DNA of 16,513 nucleotides, taken from contig PJER01000049.1 of the NCBI GenBank assembly GCA_002825465.1, positions 1-16,513 on the forward strand, read 5' to 3'. Shown piece after piece: positions 6,366 to 13,943 of the stretch. Position numbers and translations under genes: made by a program. Origin of the DNA: Candidatus Thorarchaeota archaeon MP8T_1. GTDB lineage: Archaea > Asgardarchaeota > Thorarchaeia > Thorarchaeales > Thorarchaeaceae. How positions within the stretch are numbered: the first letter of the stretch is position 1; each line of letters begins with the position of its first letter. The notes below the pieces were generated by a model. That model had not been told where the DNA came from, ran no database searches, and worked only from the letters and a program-made list of their open reading frames with translations.

Positions 6366-8441
6366 CTATCTTTTGGCTTCCCTAATCTTCCCATCCTTTG
6401 GAGCAAAGAGTGTGCCATCAGTTAGGAGCTTGTCAATCATTTCCTCTACCTTTTCCCTAGCAAGACCCATAGAAACTGCTTTCTGCACTAATACATCCCG
6501 GTCCACAGACGAAGTCCCATCAGGATCAAGATCATGAAGCGCACTCATTATCTTGTTAACAGATCCTCGCTGATCAGCACTCATCTTCGAAACAAGACGG
6601 TCTATGTCAATCTTGCCAGTAGTTCTATCAAGCGCGACCATATGAAGTGACTCGTACATCAGTCGAACCGCAGCCTGAGCATCCTCTTTGGTAACTTGTG
6701 AGCGTAAAGCCATCTTTGCTCTTGCTTCTGCTAAGCGCACAAGAGACTCCAGTTGTCGTGCAGTAATTGGGACTGTATCGCCACCTTCAGCATTTTTTCT
6801 AAAGTCGACATAGAAGTTCTCAATCTCTTCTACTGCCTCAACAGTAAGCTGCGGAATCACATAGCGATTTGCATAGCCAATATACTTCTTCAGAAAAATT
6901 GGTGTAACAGGAGGCATTGCAGAGTCACTCTTGGGCCTCTTTGTCTGATGCATACTGAGAATAAACTGTGCAATTTCACGGTCACTTTCTTCATTGATTG
7001 TATCAATCATAATCCAAATCAGGTCAAACCGTGATAATATTGTAAAAGGTAAATCAGTATTTTTGATGGGAGTTTCTGCAATGTTATAACGACCATAAAC
7101 TGGATTTGCCGCGGCAAGGATTGATGTTCTAGCATTTAGTGTTGCAATAATTCCAGCCTTAGCAATGCTTACTGTATGCTGTTCCATAGCCTCATGAATA
7201 GCAGTTCGATCGTTAGAATCCATCTTATCGAACTCATCAATACAAGCAATTCCCTGATCTGATAATACCAATGCACCGGCTTCAAGTGTCATAGCACCTG
7301 ATTCAGTATCATGTATGACCGCGGCAGTTAGACCAGCAGCTGTCGTTCCTTTTCCGGAAGTGTAGAGACCCCTAGCTGCAAGCCCTGCTACAAATTTCAA
7401 AATCTGGCTTTTTCCAGTTCCGGGGTCGCCTATTAGTAGTATATTGGATTTACCTCTAAGTCGTGTTCCATCAGATAGTGTCTTTCCAACACCGCCAAAG
7501 AGTAATAATGCAATTGACTCTTTGATGGACATATGTCCTTGTATTGACGGAGCAATGGATGCTACAATCCTTTCATGAACATATGGATCCTCCGAGAATT
7601 CTTGAATCTGCTTCATATCTTCTTCAGACAAATCAAGCTGTTCGTACTCTTTCTCAGATATTTCAACGCCATTCGCTTCTATGAATATATTAAAAGTGGC
7701 AAGCTTTCCACCTCTTCTTGAGAAATCGGGTGTTGTTTGGAGTATCCCAGTAATTTTTACAAGGTCGCCGGGTCGGGACTTGTCCACGATGTCTTCTCCC
7801 TCTAGAATGATGTCAACAGACCTTGGCATCTGACCAGGGGGTAGTTCATCCGGTGACTCTTGAATACGCACTTTTTGCCAATCACGAAATTGAGATTCGT
7901 GTGGAAGTAATCGCATTGGAGTTTTCTTATCGCAGAGAGGGCATCGTGCAGGTTCTGTATATCTTCCCTCTTCTTGCGTCTGCGGGATTTTTTCATCACA
8001 AATTCTGCATTGAAACATTGCCTGTACTAATAGTGGTTTTACTTCACTCGCCCGCATCATAATGCCGCTCACATGGACTAGCTTCCCAATGTGTTTAGAT
8101 CGAATAGCACGCAAGGCGACGTGGTCAGTGTAGTTTGTAATCCTTGCTTTAATTATTGTAGTATCAAGACTGGCTACGTAATCAGGATCCTCTACTCTGA
8201 GAACAGAAACAAGTGCCGCGTTAACAATATCAATGAACCTTTGAGGATTTTCAGATGCAAGAGTCAAAAACACGTTATCAAAACTAATTAGCTCTTGATA
8301 GTCAACGGGAATAGATGTTTCATCATTAATTGACATTTGTTGAACGCGTGTCCAATACGTGAGATTACCTTGATCATCCTTATAGGTCCTAAGGAACTCC
8401 TCAAACCGTTCTTGTGATTCATCATAGCTTGACATAATCAT
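6366..8441 (-). CDS. mcm: MCM replicative DNA helicase
   Basis: MCM forms the hexameric 3'-5' helicase that opens DNA ahead of the fork. The 691 residues show the N-terminal A domain, a C4 zinc knuckle (C145, C148, C167, C170), the OB-fold region, then the AAA+ core with Walker A GDPGTGKS (338-345), Walker B CIDEFDKM (400-407), sensor 1 AAANP (443-447) and arginine finger SRFD (R471). It ends with a C-terminal winged helix (about 620-691). No intein or insertion is seen. The start is ATG 8441; ATG 8435, two codons in, is equally possible, since GAGG at about 8446-8449 sits 4 or 10 bases ahead. gins23 lies 92 bases upstream and hel308 follows, a sensible replication operon. A TATA-like box in the 92-base gap could give extra transcription. 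Confidence 0.97.
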   Translation of the reverse strand: MIMSSYDESQERFEEFLRTYKDDQGNLTYWTRVQQMSINDETSIPVDYQELISFDNVFLTLASENPQRFIDIVNAALVSVLRVEDPDYVASLDTTIIKARITNYTDHVALRAIRSKHIGKLVHVSGIMMRASEVKPLLVQAMFQCRICDEKIPQTQEEGRYTEPARCPLCDKKTPMRLLPHESQFRDWQKVRIQESPDELPPGQMPRSVDIILEGEDIVDKSRPGDLVKITGILQTTPDFSRRGGKLATFNIFIEANGVEISEKEYEQLDLSEEDMKQIQEFSEDPYVHERIVASIAPSIQGHMSIKESIALLLFGGVGKTLSDGTRLRGKSNILLIGDPGTGKSQILKFVAGLAARGLYTSGKGTTAAGLTAAVIHDTESGAMTLEAGALVLSDQGIACIDEFDKMDSNDRTAIHEAMEQHTVSIAKAGIIATLNARTSILAAANPVYGRYNIAETPIKNTDLPFTILSRFDLIWIMIDTINEESDREIAQFILSMHQTKRPKSDSAMPPVTPIFLKKYIGYANRYVIPQLTVEAVEEIENFYVDFRKNAEGGDTVPITARQLESLVRLAEARAKMALRSQVTKEDAQAAVRLMYESLHMVALDRTTGKIDIDRLVSKMSADQRGSVNKIMSALHDLDPDGTSSVDRDVLVQKAVSMGLAREKVEEMIDKLLTDGTLFAPKDGKIREAKR

Positions 8442-8503
8442 CAGCCTCGATTGATAGCAAGGTGTGCCACTGCAAATTCTTCCAAACTCCTAGTTCTTCA
8501 GGG

Positions 8504-8515
8504 TTTGTATTTAAG
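8504..8515 (-). promoter_or_regulatory. TATA-like box ahead of mcm
   Basis: The minus-strand motif CTTAAATACAAA lies in the gap between gins23 and mcm. Transcription would begin near 8484, leaving a leader of about 40 bases that contains the GAGG ribosome site. The match rests on the motif alone. Confidence 0.4.
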
Positions 8516-8533
8516 GGCACTAATACTCACAGC

Positions 8534-9091
8534 CTACTCCATTATATTTTGGCGCCATCCAGAGAGTAGCTCTGCAAGCTCCTCGCAAAGCCATCTCTCC
8601 TCAAGTGCCATCTGTTGCCGCTTTTCTTGAAAGGCACCGGATTTTGCAACGCGTAGTATCTTTGAAAGCCTAGTTTCAACAAGAAAAGGGATTATTTTGC
8701 GAAGTTTTTCAATGTCTTCATACTCACGAGGCCCCATAGATGTCTTGTCACTCTGAAGACGTAGCGTTTTCCTAGCTATTGCTGTATAGAGAAAAGGTTG
8801 AAAGGTCTGAAATTTATGGGGGTGTTTTTCTTCTTCGCGATAGAGGTTTTGGAGACGTCGCAAAGATTCATAGGCATTCTCTGGAGCAATATCAACATAC
8901 TCGTTTTTGATTAGACTTTCAATAGCCCAGTTTGGAATTTCTGCGCGATCACCTTTCTGGAAGGGCCCAAACTTTTGTCCAGTCACAGTAAACTCAGGTG
9001 TTGGTTTTAGGAAAATGCATTCTCGAAGTTCATTAAGAAATAGCATCTTAAACCTTCTAGTTGCCTCTTTGGAATCAACACTTAATCTCAT
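8534..9091 (-). CDS. GINS complex subunit, Gins23 type
   Basis: GINS joins Cdc45/RecJ-like protein and MCM in the active replicative helicase. With the start at ATG 9091 the protein has 185 residues. The small beta domain comes first (FLKPTPEFTVTGQKFGPFQKGDRAEIPNWAIESLI), followed by an alpha-helical region with a conserved-looking core TFQPFLYTAIARKTLR and a charged C-terminus. That beta-then-alpha order marks the Psf2/Psf3-like (Gins23) class; Gins51 has the opposite order. AAAGGTG at about 9100-9106, nine bases ahead of ATG 9091, supports this start; the frame stays open to a TTG at 9172, which would add 27 unconserved-looking residues. Overall similarity to relatives is low in this family, so the call leans on the GPF-GD-P-A pattern and on the adjacent mcm, a pairing also known in Sulfolobus. 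Confidence 0.85.
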   Translation of the reverse strand: MRLSVDSKEATRRFKMLFLNELRECIFLKPTPEFTVTGQKFGPFQKGDRAEIPNWAIESLIKNEYVDIAPENAYESLRRLQNLYREEEKHPHKFQTFQPFLYTAIARKTLRLQSDKTSMGPREYEDIEKLRKIIPFLVETRLSKILRVAKSGAFQEKRQQMALEERWLCEELAELLSGWRQNIME

Positions 9092-9156
9092 AGCTGAACA
9101 CACCTTTGTAAATCTCAGATGAAATAAAGACCTTGCTCTACTATTTTGAGTCATAG

Positions 9157-9168
9157 TGATTAAAAAGT
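9157..9168 (-). promoter_or_regulatory. TATA-like box for gins23-mcm-hel308
   Basis: The minus-strand motif ACTTTTTAATCA is placed so that transcription would begin near 9136. That leaves a leader of about 45 bases containing the AAAGGTG ribosome site for ATG 9091. This fits the shorter gins23 start better than the TTG at 9172. Confidence 0.4.
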
Positions 9169-9210
9169 TCAAGATAATTACTTGGGTTGAACATTCAAGA
9201 TTCTGACGAA

Positions 9211-9220
9211 CCTTTTAAGG
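9211..9220 (+). promoter_or_regulatory. TATA-like box for rfcS-rfcL
   Basis: CCTTTTAAGG at this site would place the transcription start near 9242, upstream of both candidate rfcS starts. It is divergent from the gins23 promoter, so the roughly 200-base gap 9092-9291 serves both replication operons. Confidence 0.45.
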
Positions 9221-9291
9221 GAACAAGAATGAATTCATGAAGCAACCAGCATTAACAAGCTAAAATGTTCAAGAAATGGTGGGAATCCATA

Positions 9292-10254
9292 ATGGACTTA
9301 GACCTTTGGACTGAGAAATATAGACCGCCCACTCTTGGTGGTATAATAGGTCAGGAACACATTATCAAGAGCCTAGTGATGTTTGTTGAGAATAAAGCAG
9401 TACCTCACTGCCTTTTTACTGGCCCACCTGGAACCAGTAAAACAACAGCAGCAATGGCAATGGCAAAAGATCTGTTTGGAGATAGCTATGAACGTAACTT
9501 TATGGAATTAAATGCTAGTGATGAGAGAGGCATTGATGTTGTTAGAAATCAGATAAAGAACTTTGCCAGAATTATGCCATCAGGTGATGCACCATTTAAG
9601 ATTCTTGTATTAGATGAAGCGGACCATCTGACTACTGATGCTCAACATGCTCTCAGAAGAACTATGGAGTCTTACTCGCAATCCTGTAGAATGATTTTGA
9701 TTTGCAACTACTCAAGCAGAATAATCCCACCGATACAATCAAGATGTGCAATATTCAGATTTTCGCGATTGGATGATGATGGAATAGCCACTCGTTTGAA
9801 ACATATAGCAGATATGGAAAAAATCAAACTCCATCAAACAGGAATTGATGCAATACTCTATCTAACAGAGGGGGATATGAGAGCTGCGATTAATCTTCTG
9901 CAAGCAGCATCTTCAACTGGTCAGCAAATCACAGACAAGATTGTCTATGCAATATCTGGTAGAGCTAGTCCTGAAACTGTGAAAACAATGATTACGGATG
10001 CTCGTAGTGGAAGATACATTGATGCTTTGCAGGCTCTTAGATCATTAATCTACCATGAAGGTGTTTCTCCTGTTGACTTAGTAAAGCAAATGCATAGAGA
10101 GATCCAATCACTTAGTCTACCAAACCAGCTTCAAATGGATATTCTGGAACAGATTGCTGAGGTCGAGTTCAGAATCGGGGAGGGGTCAAACGGAGAGATT
10201 CAGCTGACTGCTCTTTTGGCACATGTGGGATTAGGTAGTGGTAGTAATGAATGA
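9292..10254 (+). CDS. rfcS: replication factor C small subunit
   Basis: RFC loads the PCNA sliding clamp onto primed DNA. The protein begins MDLDLWTEKYRP, the classic RFC small-subunit N-terminus, if ATG 9292 is used (320 residues). The upstream ATG 9265 adds nine residues, MFKKWWESI, and has no ribosome site, whereas GGTGGGA at 9278-9284 precedes 9292. Visible motifs are Walker A GPPGTSKTT, Walker B ILVLDEADHLT, the SRC motif with flanks (IQSRCAIFRF) carrying the trans-acting arginine, and sensor 2 (GDMRAAINLLQ). The Walker A reads GTSKT where nearly all relatives have GTGKT, so the invariant glycine before the lysine is serine; the codon AGT is clear. The stop overlaps the rfcL start by 8 bases, so the two subunits are translated together. 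Confidence 0.95.
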   Translation: MDLDLWTEKYRPPTLGGIIGQEHIIKSLVMFVENKAVPHCLFTGPPGTSKTTAAMAMAKDLFGDSYERNFMELNASDERGIDVVRNQIKNFARIMPSGDAPFKILVLDEADHLTTDAQHALRRTMESYSQSCRMILICNYSSRIIPPIQSRCAIFRFSRLDDDGIATRLKHIADMEKIKLHQTGIDAILYLTEGDMRAAINLLQAASSTGQQITDKIVYAISGRASPETVKTMITDARSGRYIDALQALRSLIYHEGVSPVDLVKQMHREIQSLSLPNQLQMDILEQIAEVEFRIGEGSNGEIQLTALLAHVGLGSGSNE

Positions 10255-11467
10255 TGAAAGCCTTCCATGGCCTGAAAAACATCGTCCAAGAAATCTGGAA
10301 CTCATTGTAGGTAATCAGGATACTGTATCTTCATTAAAAGCGTGGGTGATATCTTGGAGGAAAGGCATACCTAGTAAACGCGCAGCATTACTAATTGGCC
10401 CACCCGGTATTGGAAAGACGGCTACTGTCGGTGCCCTTTCCAATGAACTAGATATGGAGCTTGTCGAATTTAATTCAAGCGATAAAAGGAACAAAGATAG
10501 TATTGAAACTCTTGTTTGGAGAGCTGCTTCACAACAAACTCTTGATGGGCGATCTCGAATAATCCTCTTGGATGAAGTAGATGGTCTCTCTGGTACGAGC
10601 GATAGAGGGGGCGTTGGCGCGATTGTTAAAGTAATTCAAGAAGCAGTTCACCCAATCGTGATGACTGCAAATGACCCAAATAGCCCACGACTCAAGGACT
10701 TATTCAAAATATCCCAAGTATTTTCCTTTGAGCAAATTTCTAATGAAAACATAACTAGTGTTCTTATCCGAATTGCAAAGCAAAACAAAGTCAAAGTGCC
10801 ACAAGATATATTCAATCAGATAGCAGAAAACTCAGGTGGTGATCTTCGAGCTGCCATCTCAGACCTTGAGTCATATGCAAAAAAGGGGAGAATGGAAACA
10901 TCTACAGAACCCGTGATAAGAGATGTTCGACGAGGAACGGAAGAAACACTTCGAAGAATGTTTATGACGACAGATGCAGAAATTGCGCGAAGAATCTTGT
11001 CCGAATCTGAGCTTGACCATGATGAGTTAGTTCTATGGTTGGAAGAGAATTTGCACCTCCATTTGCTATCTCAGAAAGAGCTAAGTGATGGTTTCGATGG
11101 ACTTTCACTTGCAGATTTAGCTTTGGGGAGAATTATGAGAGATCAAAATTGGAAATTGCTTTCATATGTTTACGATTTTCTTGCAATTGGTGTTGCTGGG
11201 AGTAGAAACTTAACTCCATATCGAAAAGTCAGCTATTCTCAACCTACATGGCCACTTTTGATTTGGCAGGGAAATAGATCAAAAGACAAACGATCAGACG
11301 TTTTATCAGCTTTATCCAAATTAACAGGTGTTTCTAAATCTAGAGTGATGAGAACTCATTATGACATAATTACTGAAATAATCGGGTTGAATCCCAGAAG
11401 TCTCACAGATTATGCGAATTGGTTGAGTGTTGATAAAACATCATTGAAGAAGAGAAGTGGTCAGTAA
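10247..11467 (+). CDS. rfcL: replication factor C large subunit
   Basis: This is the single large subunit that completes the archaeal RFC pentamer. It opens with LPWPEKHRPRNLELIVGN, typical of RfcL, and shows Walker A GPPGIGKT (54-61, counting from the GTG at 10238), FNSSDKRN, Walker B IILLDEVDGLSG, TANDPNSPRL and sensor 2 GGDLRAAISDLE, then the helical collar domain. At 406 residues it is close to the short crenarchaeal form and well below the euryarchaeal forms of about 480. No clear PCNA-binding box (QxxLxxFF) is seen at the C-terminus, which ends in DKTSLKKRSGQ. ATG 10247 is preferred over GTG 10238; it lies inside the end of rfcS, and GGT-type ribosome sequence sits just ahead. The last 65 bases overlap convergent truA. 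Confidence 0.94.
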   Translation: MNDESLPWPEKHRPRNLELIVGNQDTVSSLKAWVISWRKGIPSKRAALLIGPPGIGKTATVGALSNELDMELVEFNSSDKRNKDSIETLVWRAASQQTLDGRSRIILLDEVDGLSGTSDRGGVGAIVKVIQEAVHPIVMTANDPNSPRLKDLFKISQVFSFEQISNENITSVLIRIAKQNKVKVPQDIFNQIAENSGGDLRAAISDLESYAKKGRMETSTEPVIRDVRRGTEETLRRMFMTTDAEIARRILSESELDHDELVLWLEENLHLHLLSQKELSDGFDGLSLADLALGRIMRDQNWKLLSYVYDFLAIGVAGSRNLTPYRKVSYSQPTWPLLIWQGNRSKDKRSDVLSALSKLTGVSKSRVMRTHYDIITEIIGLNPRSLTDYANWLSVDKTSLKKRSGQ

Positions 11468-12260
11468 GACCGAATAATGTTATACTAGATCGTTTGAGAA
11501 ATTCACGTCGAGTATTAAGATAATTCTGAATTCTTCGTAGTGCGTACTTGCTGATATTGAATCGGAAGGGTACAATAGTTTCCATGAGTACAAGGTTTTC
11601 GGGTGGTGCAGGTTCTATTCCACCCCGAAAAGTCTTCTTACTACCACTGAGAATTTCAAGAATTGTTTCAGGTTTTATCTTTCCCAAACCGATAGCAGTC
11701 AATAATGTCACAACTTTTCTTACAAACTTCCATAGGAAACTAGTTCCATAGATATCTAAGAATCTGAAATTAGCAACCTCACCTAGGGCCACATTCAAGA
11801 CTGTGGTGACCGTATTCCTGCGTTCATCGGGCTTTGATAGGAAGTTAAAATCATTTGATCCTACAACAAGAGAGATTGCTTCTCTAATGTAGTCTTGATT
11901 GATGTTGCTCCAAGATTCATCCAGAAAATACCTATAGTGACGCATCAAAGCACTCGAACGTGGTCTAAATCCCTCAGGAGCTGATACTCGTCCCCAAAGT
12001 ACAATATCTTCGGGAAGATACTTATTGATACCATCGATAGAGAACCGTTTGCTAGTACTAATCATCACCAATTGCCCTAAGCTGTGAACTCCTCTATCAG
12101 TGCGCCCGGATAATTGAATTGTATGTGATGAGTGGACTTCTCCACTCCATTTCGAAACAGCCTGGATAAGCTCTCCTTGGACTGTTTTTAGTCCAGGTTG
12201 TATCTGAGATCCGTAATAACGGTCTCCAATATAGAACAGACGCGCCAAAAAGTCTGCCAT
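11403..12260 (-). CDS. truA: tRNA pseudouridine synthase TruA
   Basis: TruA converts uridines of the anticodon arm (positions 38-40 in bacteria) to pseudouridine. The catalytic aspartate is D55 in LSGRTDRGVHSLGQ, the family signature. Other family segments are FYIGDRYYGSQIQPGLKTVQGEL at the N-terminus, FRPRSSALMRHYRYF in the middle, and SFLWKFVRKVV followed by PPENLVL in the C-terminal half. Length is 285 residues; the last roughly 40, after the conserved core, are extra and overlap the antisense of rfcL by 65 bases. The ATG is preceded by AAAGGAG at 12270-12276, which overlaps the stop codon of the winged-helix gene 14 bases upstream, so translation is probably coupled. It is the last gene of a cdc6, winged-helix, truA run. 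Confidence 0.94.
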   Translation of the reverse strand: MADFLARLFYIGDRYYGSQIQPGLKTVQGELIQAVSKWSGEVHSSHTIQLSGRTDRGVHSLGQLVMISTSKRFSIDGINKYLPEDIVLWGRVSAPEGFRPRSSALMRHYRYFLDESWSNINQDYIREAISLVVGSNDFNFLSKPDERRNTVTTVLNVALGEVANFRFLDIYGTSFLWKFVRKVVTLLTAIGLGKIKPETILEILSGSKKTFRGGIEPAPPENLVLMETIVPFRFNISKYALRRIQNYLNTRREFLKRSSITLFGLTDHFSSSMMFYQHSTNSHNL

Positions 12261-12274
12261 CTATTAAGACTCCT

Positions 12275-12562
12275 TTATGACTCCCAAAGATCAAAGAAAC
12301 TTCGGAGAGAGCGCGCTCTCAAGTCCTCAATCTTGTATCGGTATATCTTAATTCGACCAAATCTCTTCTCTTCGATTAGCCCGGAACTCAAAAGCACTTC
12401 AAGATGTGATTTTGTTGAGCTGTGATTAAGGTCTACTCTCCTACAAAGTTCTGAAATGTTCAACTCATTAGATTCTGCAAGTTCTTTAAGTATCTTGATT
12501 CTTCCTCTAGATGAAAAGAGGTCTTCGATTGTTATTTTCGAAGAGCTATCTGTTCTTGCCAA
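12275..12562 (-). CDS. winged helix-turn-helix DNA-binding protein, ArsR-like
   Basis: The protein has 95 residues and is essentially one winged-helix domain: helices RIKILKELAES and ISELCRRVDLNHSSTKSHLEVLLSSG (turn and recognition helix at about 36-61), then the wing LIEEKRFGRIKIYRYK and a closing helix LRARSLRSFFDLWES. No metal-binding cysteine pair of the classical ArsR type is seen, so sensing of metals is unlikely. The start is TTG 12562, supported by AAAGGAG at 12573-12579, ten bases ahead and inside the end of cdc6. The start is four bases after the cdc6 stop. Being locked between an origin-binding gene and truA suggests autoregulation of this operon or a replication-linked role, but its target is not known. 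Confidence 0.85.
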   Translation of the reverse strand: MARTDSSSKITIEDLFSSRGRIKILKELAESNELNISELCRRVDLNHSSTKSHLEVLLSSGLIEEKRFGRIKIYRYKIEDLRARSLRSFFDLWES

Positions 12563-12566
12563 TATT

Positions 12567-13772
12567 TCACAACTCCTTTGAGTCTAGAAGATGAGCTATA
12601 AAGTGTTCTAACATCTCTGCAGGAACATCAGAAAGCCCAATAAGCGTTGTCTGACCTCTCTGACCACTTCCTGATCGTTTTGTATCGATTATTCCATGAG
12701 CATTAAGATCTTGAACCCATTCCCAAATCTGAGTGTGCGCTCTCGGCTCTTTTCTATACTCCTCACATGCTGAGTGATACATCTCTTCCACCTCACCGAT
12801 AGTAACATAATCACTGCGTGTTTCTTTCAACTGACGAGCTGTGGCTAGAAGAAACAGTTTATGTTGAGGAGTAAGCGTGCTGAATATTTCCTTCCGCAAT
12901 TCAGGATGTGTATCCGCTTTTGCTTGACGAGCGAAATCTGGAACTACCGTACTAACTTGACTGCTATCAGCTTGTTTCCCTGCTCGCCATAGAAGCTCTA
13001 TGGCATATCGTGCATCACCTCTTTCTGATGCAATGTCTGAAATCACATGGAGCGTTTCATCCATTACAACATTCTTCTCAAAAGCCATGTCAACTCGATT
13101 TTTGAGAATATCATATAGGGCATCTCTACCATACTTGGAAAAACGTAGAATATTCCGTTGGAGAGTACTCAGTGTACTTGAATCAACAGCATCTTCATCA
13201 AATGGTATCCTGCGTCCTATTGCAATGATTGATACACGTTGCTTTGCATTTAGTCTATCATCAGTGAGTCTTGTCAGGTCGTATAGAATGTCTGCACCTC
13301 TTTGTCGGATGAAGTAATCAAGTTCATCAAGAATAAGTAGAAGATAGCGATCTTCATCATCAAGGACTTCAACCAACATTTGAAGTAATTCTTCGGGAGA
13401 ATGTCCACGACGTGGAAATTCTGGTTTGAATTCGCGGAGTGCACGTAGAAAAACAAGATAGGCTGTCTTATTGACACGACAGTTGATGTGGATATTGTGA
13501 AGATTAATCTCTCTTCGTTCCGCAGCTTGGACCATTTGCTCAGCGAATCTTTTGGCGACTGCAGTCTTTCCAGTTCCGACTGGACCTTCAATGATGAATT
13601 TGTGACTTGTTCTCCCTGGTGAACGAATTAGAGTCGTGAAGTTCTGTGCTAGTGTTCGAAGTTCTGATTGGCGATGCGGTAGACTCTCGGGCACATAATC
13701 AATTGATAGAAATTGCTCAGACTTGAAAACACTTCGTCTGCTCAATTCGTCTTCAACATAATCATGAACCAT
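12567..13772 (-). CDS. cdc6: Orc1/Cdc6 origin recognition and helicase loading protein
   Basis: Archaeal Orc1/Cdc6 proteins bind origin boxes and load MCM. The 401 residues show the N-terminal linker SIDYVPESLPHRQSELRTLAQNF, Walker A GPVGTGKT (63-70), Walker B LLLILDELDYF (DE at 149-150), the sensor 1 region IIAIGRR, sensor 2 RGDARYAIELLWRAG (R255) and a C-terminal winged helix (about 300-401, from LTPQHKLFLLATARQL) that would contact DNA. Length is normal. Note SIIAIGRRIPF: the usual sensor 1 asparagine (typically GISN) is absent, so this may be a divergent paralogue. The ATG at 13772 has no obvious ribosome site, and a TATA-like box about 35 bases upstream predicts a very short leader. It heads a three-gene operon. 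Confidence 0.94.
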   Translation of the reverse strand: MVHDYVEDELSRRSVFKSEQFLSIDYVPESLPHRQSELRTLAQNFTTLIRSPGRTSHKFIIEGPVGTGKTAVAKRFAEQMVQAAERREINLHNIHINCRVNKTAYLVFLRALREFKPEFPRRGHSPEELLQMLVEVLDDEDRYLLLILDELDYFIRQRGADILYDLTRLTDDRLNAKQRVSIIAIGRRIPFDEDAVDSSTLSTLQRNILRFSKYGRDALYDILKNRVDMAFEKNVVMDETLHVISDIASERGDARYAIELLWRAGKQADSSQVSTVVPDFARQAKADTHPELRKEIFSTLTPQHKLFLLATARQLKETRSDYVTIGEVEEMYHSACEEYRKEPRAHTQIWEWVQDLNAHGIIDTKRSGSGQRGQTTLIGLSDVPAEMLEHFIAHLLDSKEL

Positions 13773-13802
13773 GGCAGTCCAAAGACAAGTCTATTATAGC
13801 GT

Positions 13803-13812
13803 CCTTAAAAGC
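13803..13812 (-). promoter_or_regulatory. TATA-like box for cdc6
   Basis: The minus-strand motif GCTTTTAAGG predicts transcription from about 13781, giving a nearly leaderless cdc6 mRNA, in line with the missing ribosome site. A second similar stretch, ACTTTTAATC, lies at 13829-13838. Confidence 0.45.
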
Positions 13813-13864
13813 ATTTGCGGACTGTACGATTAAAAGTACATTGCGAGGGGAGGTTTCCGAAAGT

Positions 13865-13943
13865 ATTAGCGAGCTCCTAACTCAAGATCCATATCATTGT
13901 CATTACTGACTCATCGGGGTCATGGCAATCATCACTCGCTAAT
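13865..13943 (-). other. 79-base element bounded by a 9-bp perfect inverted repeat
   Basis: ATTAGCGAG at 13865-13873 is the exact reverse complement of CTCGCTAAT at 13935-13943. Read on the minus strand, the left arm is followed at once by TGATGA (GTGATGA with the last arm base, matching a C box), then CCAT...ATGG and TGAC...GTCA inner pairings. There is no convincing D box (CTGA) before the closing arm. A TATA-like GTTTATCGG at 13962-13970 lies at about the right distance for transcription to start near 13940. It could be a small structured RNA downstream of tRNA-Gly, or a dyad site related to the neighbouring cdc6. Neither is proven. Confidence 0.3.

Noticed and set aside
9092..9172. Longer gins23 from TTG 9172
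   Set aside because: The added 27 residues look unlike the family, a TATA-like box lies inside the stretch, and a better ribosome site precedes ATG 9091.
13841..13860. Origin recognition box near cdc6
   Set aside because: GGAAAC is present but is followed by a C run rather than the A-rich and G-string pattern of known boxes, and only one copy is seen. Kept only as a weak hint in the findings.
13865..13943. C/D box guide RNA
   Set aside because: The C-box-like GTGATGA and terminal stem fit, but no CTGA D box lies before the 3' arm and no clear D'/C' pair is present, so it is not called as a guide RNA.
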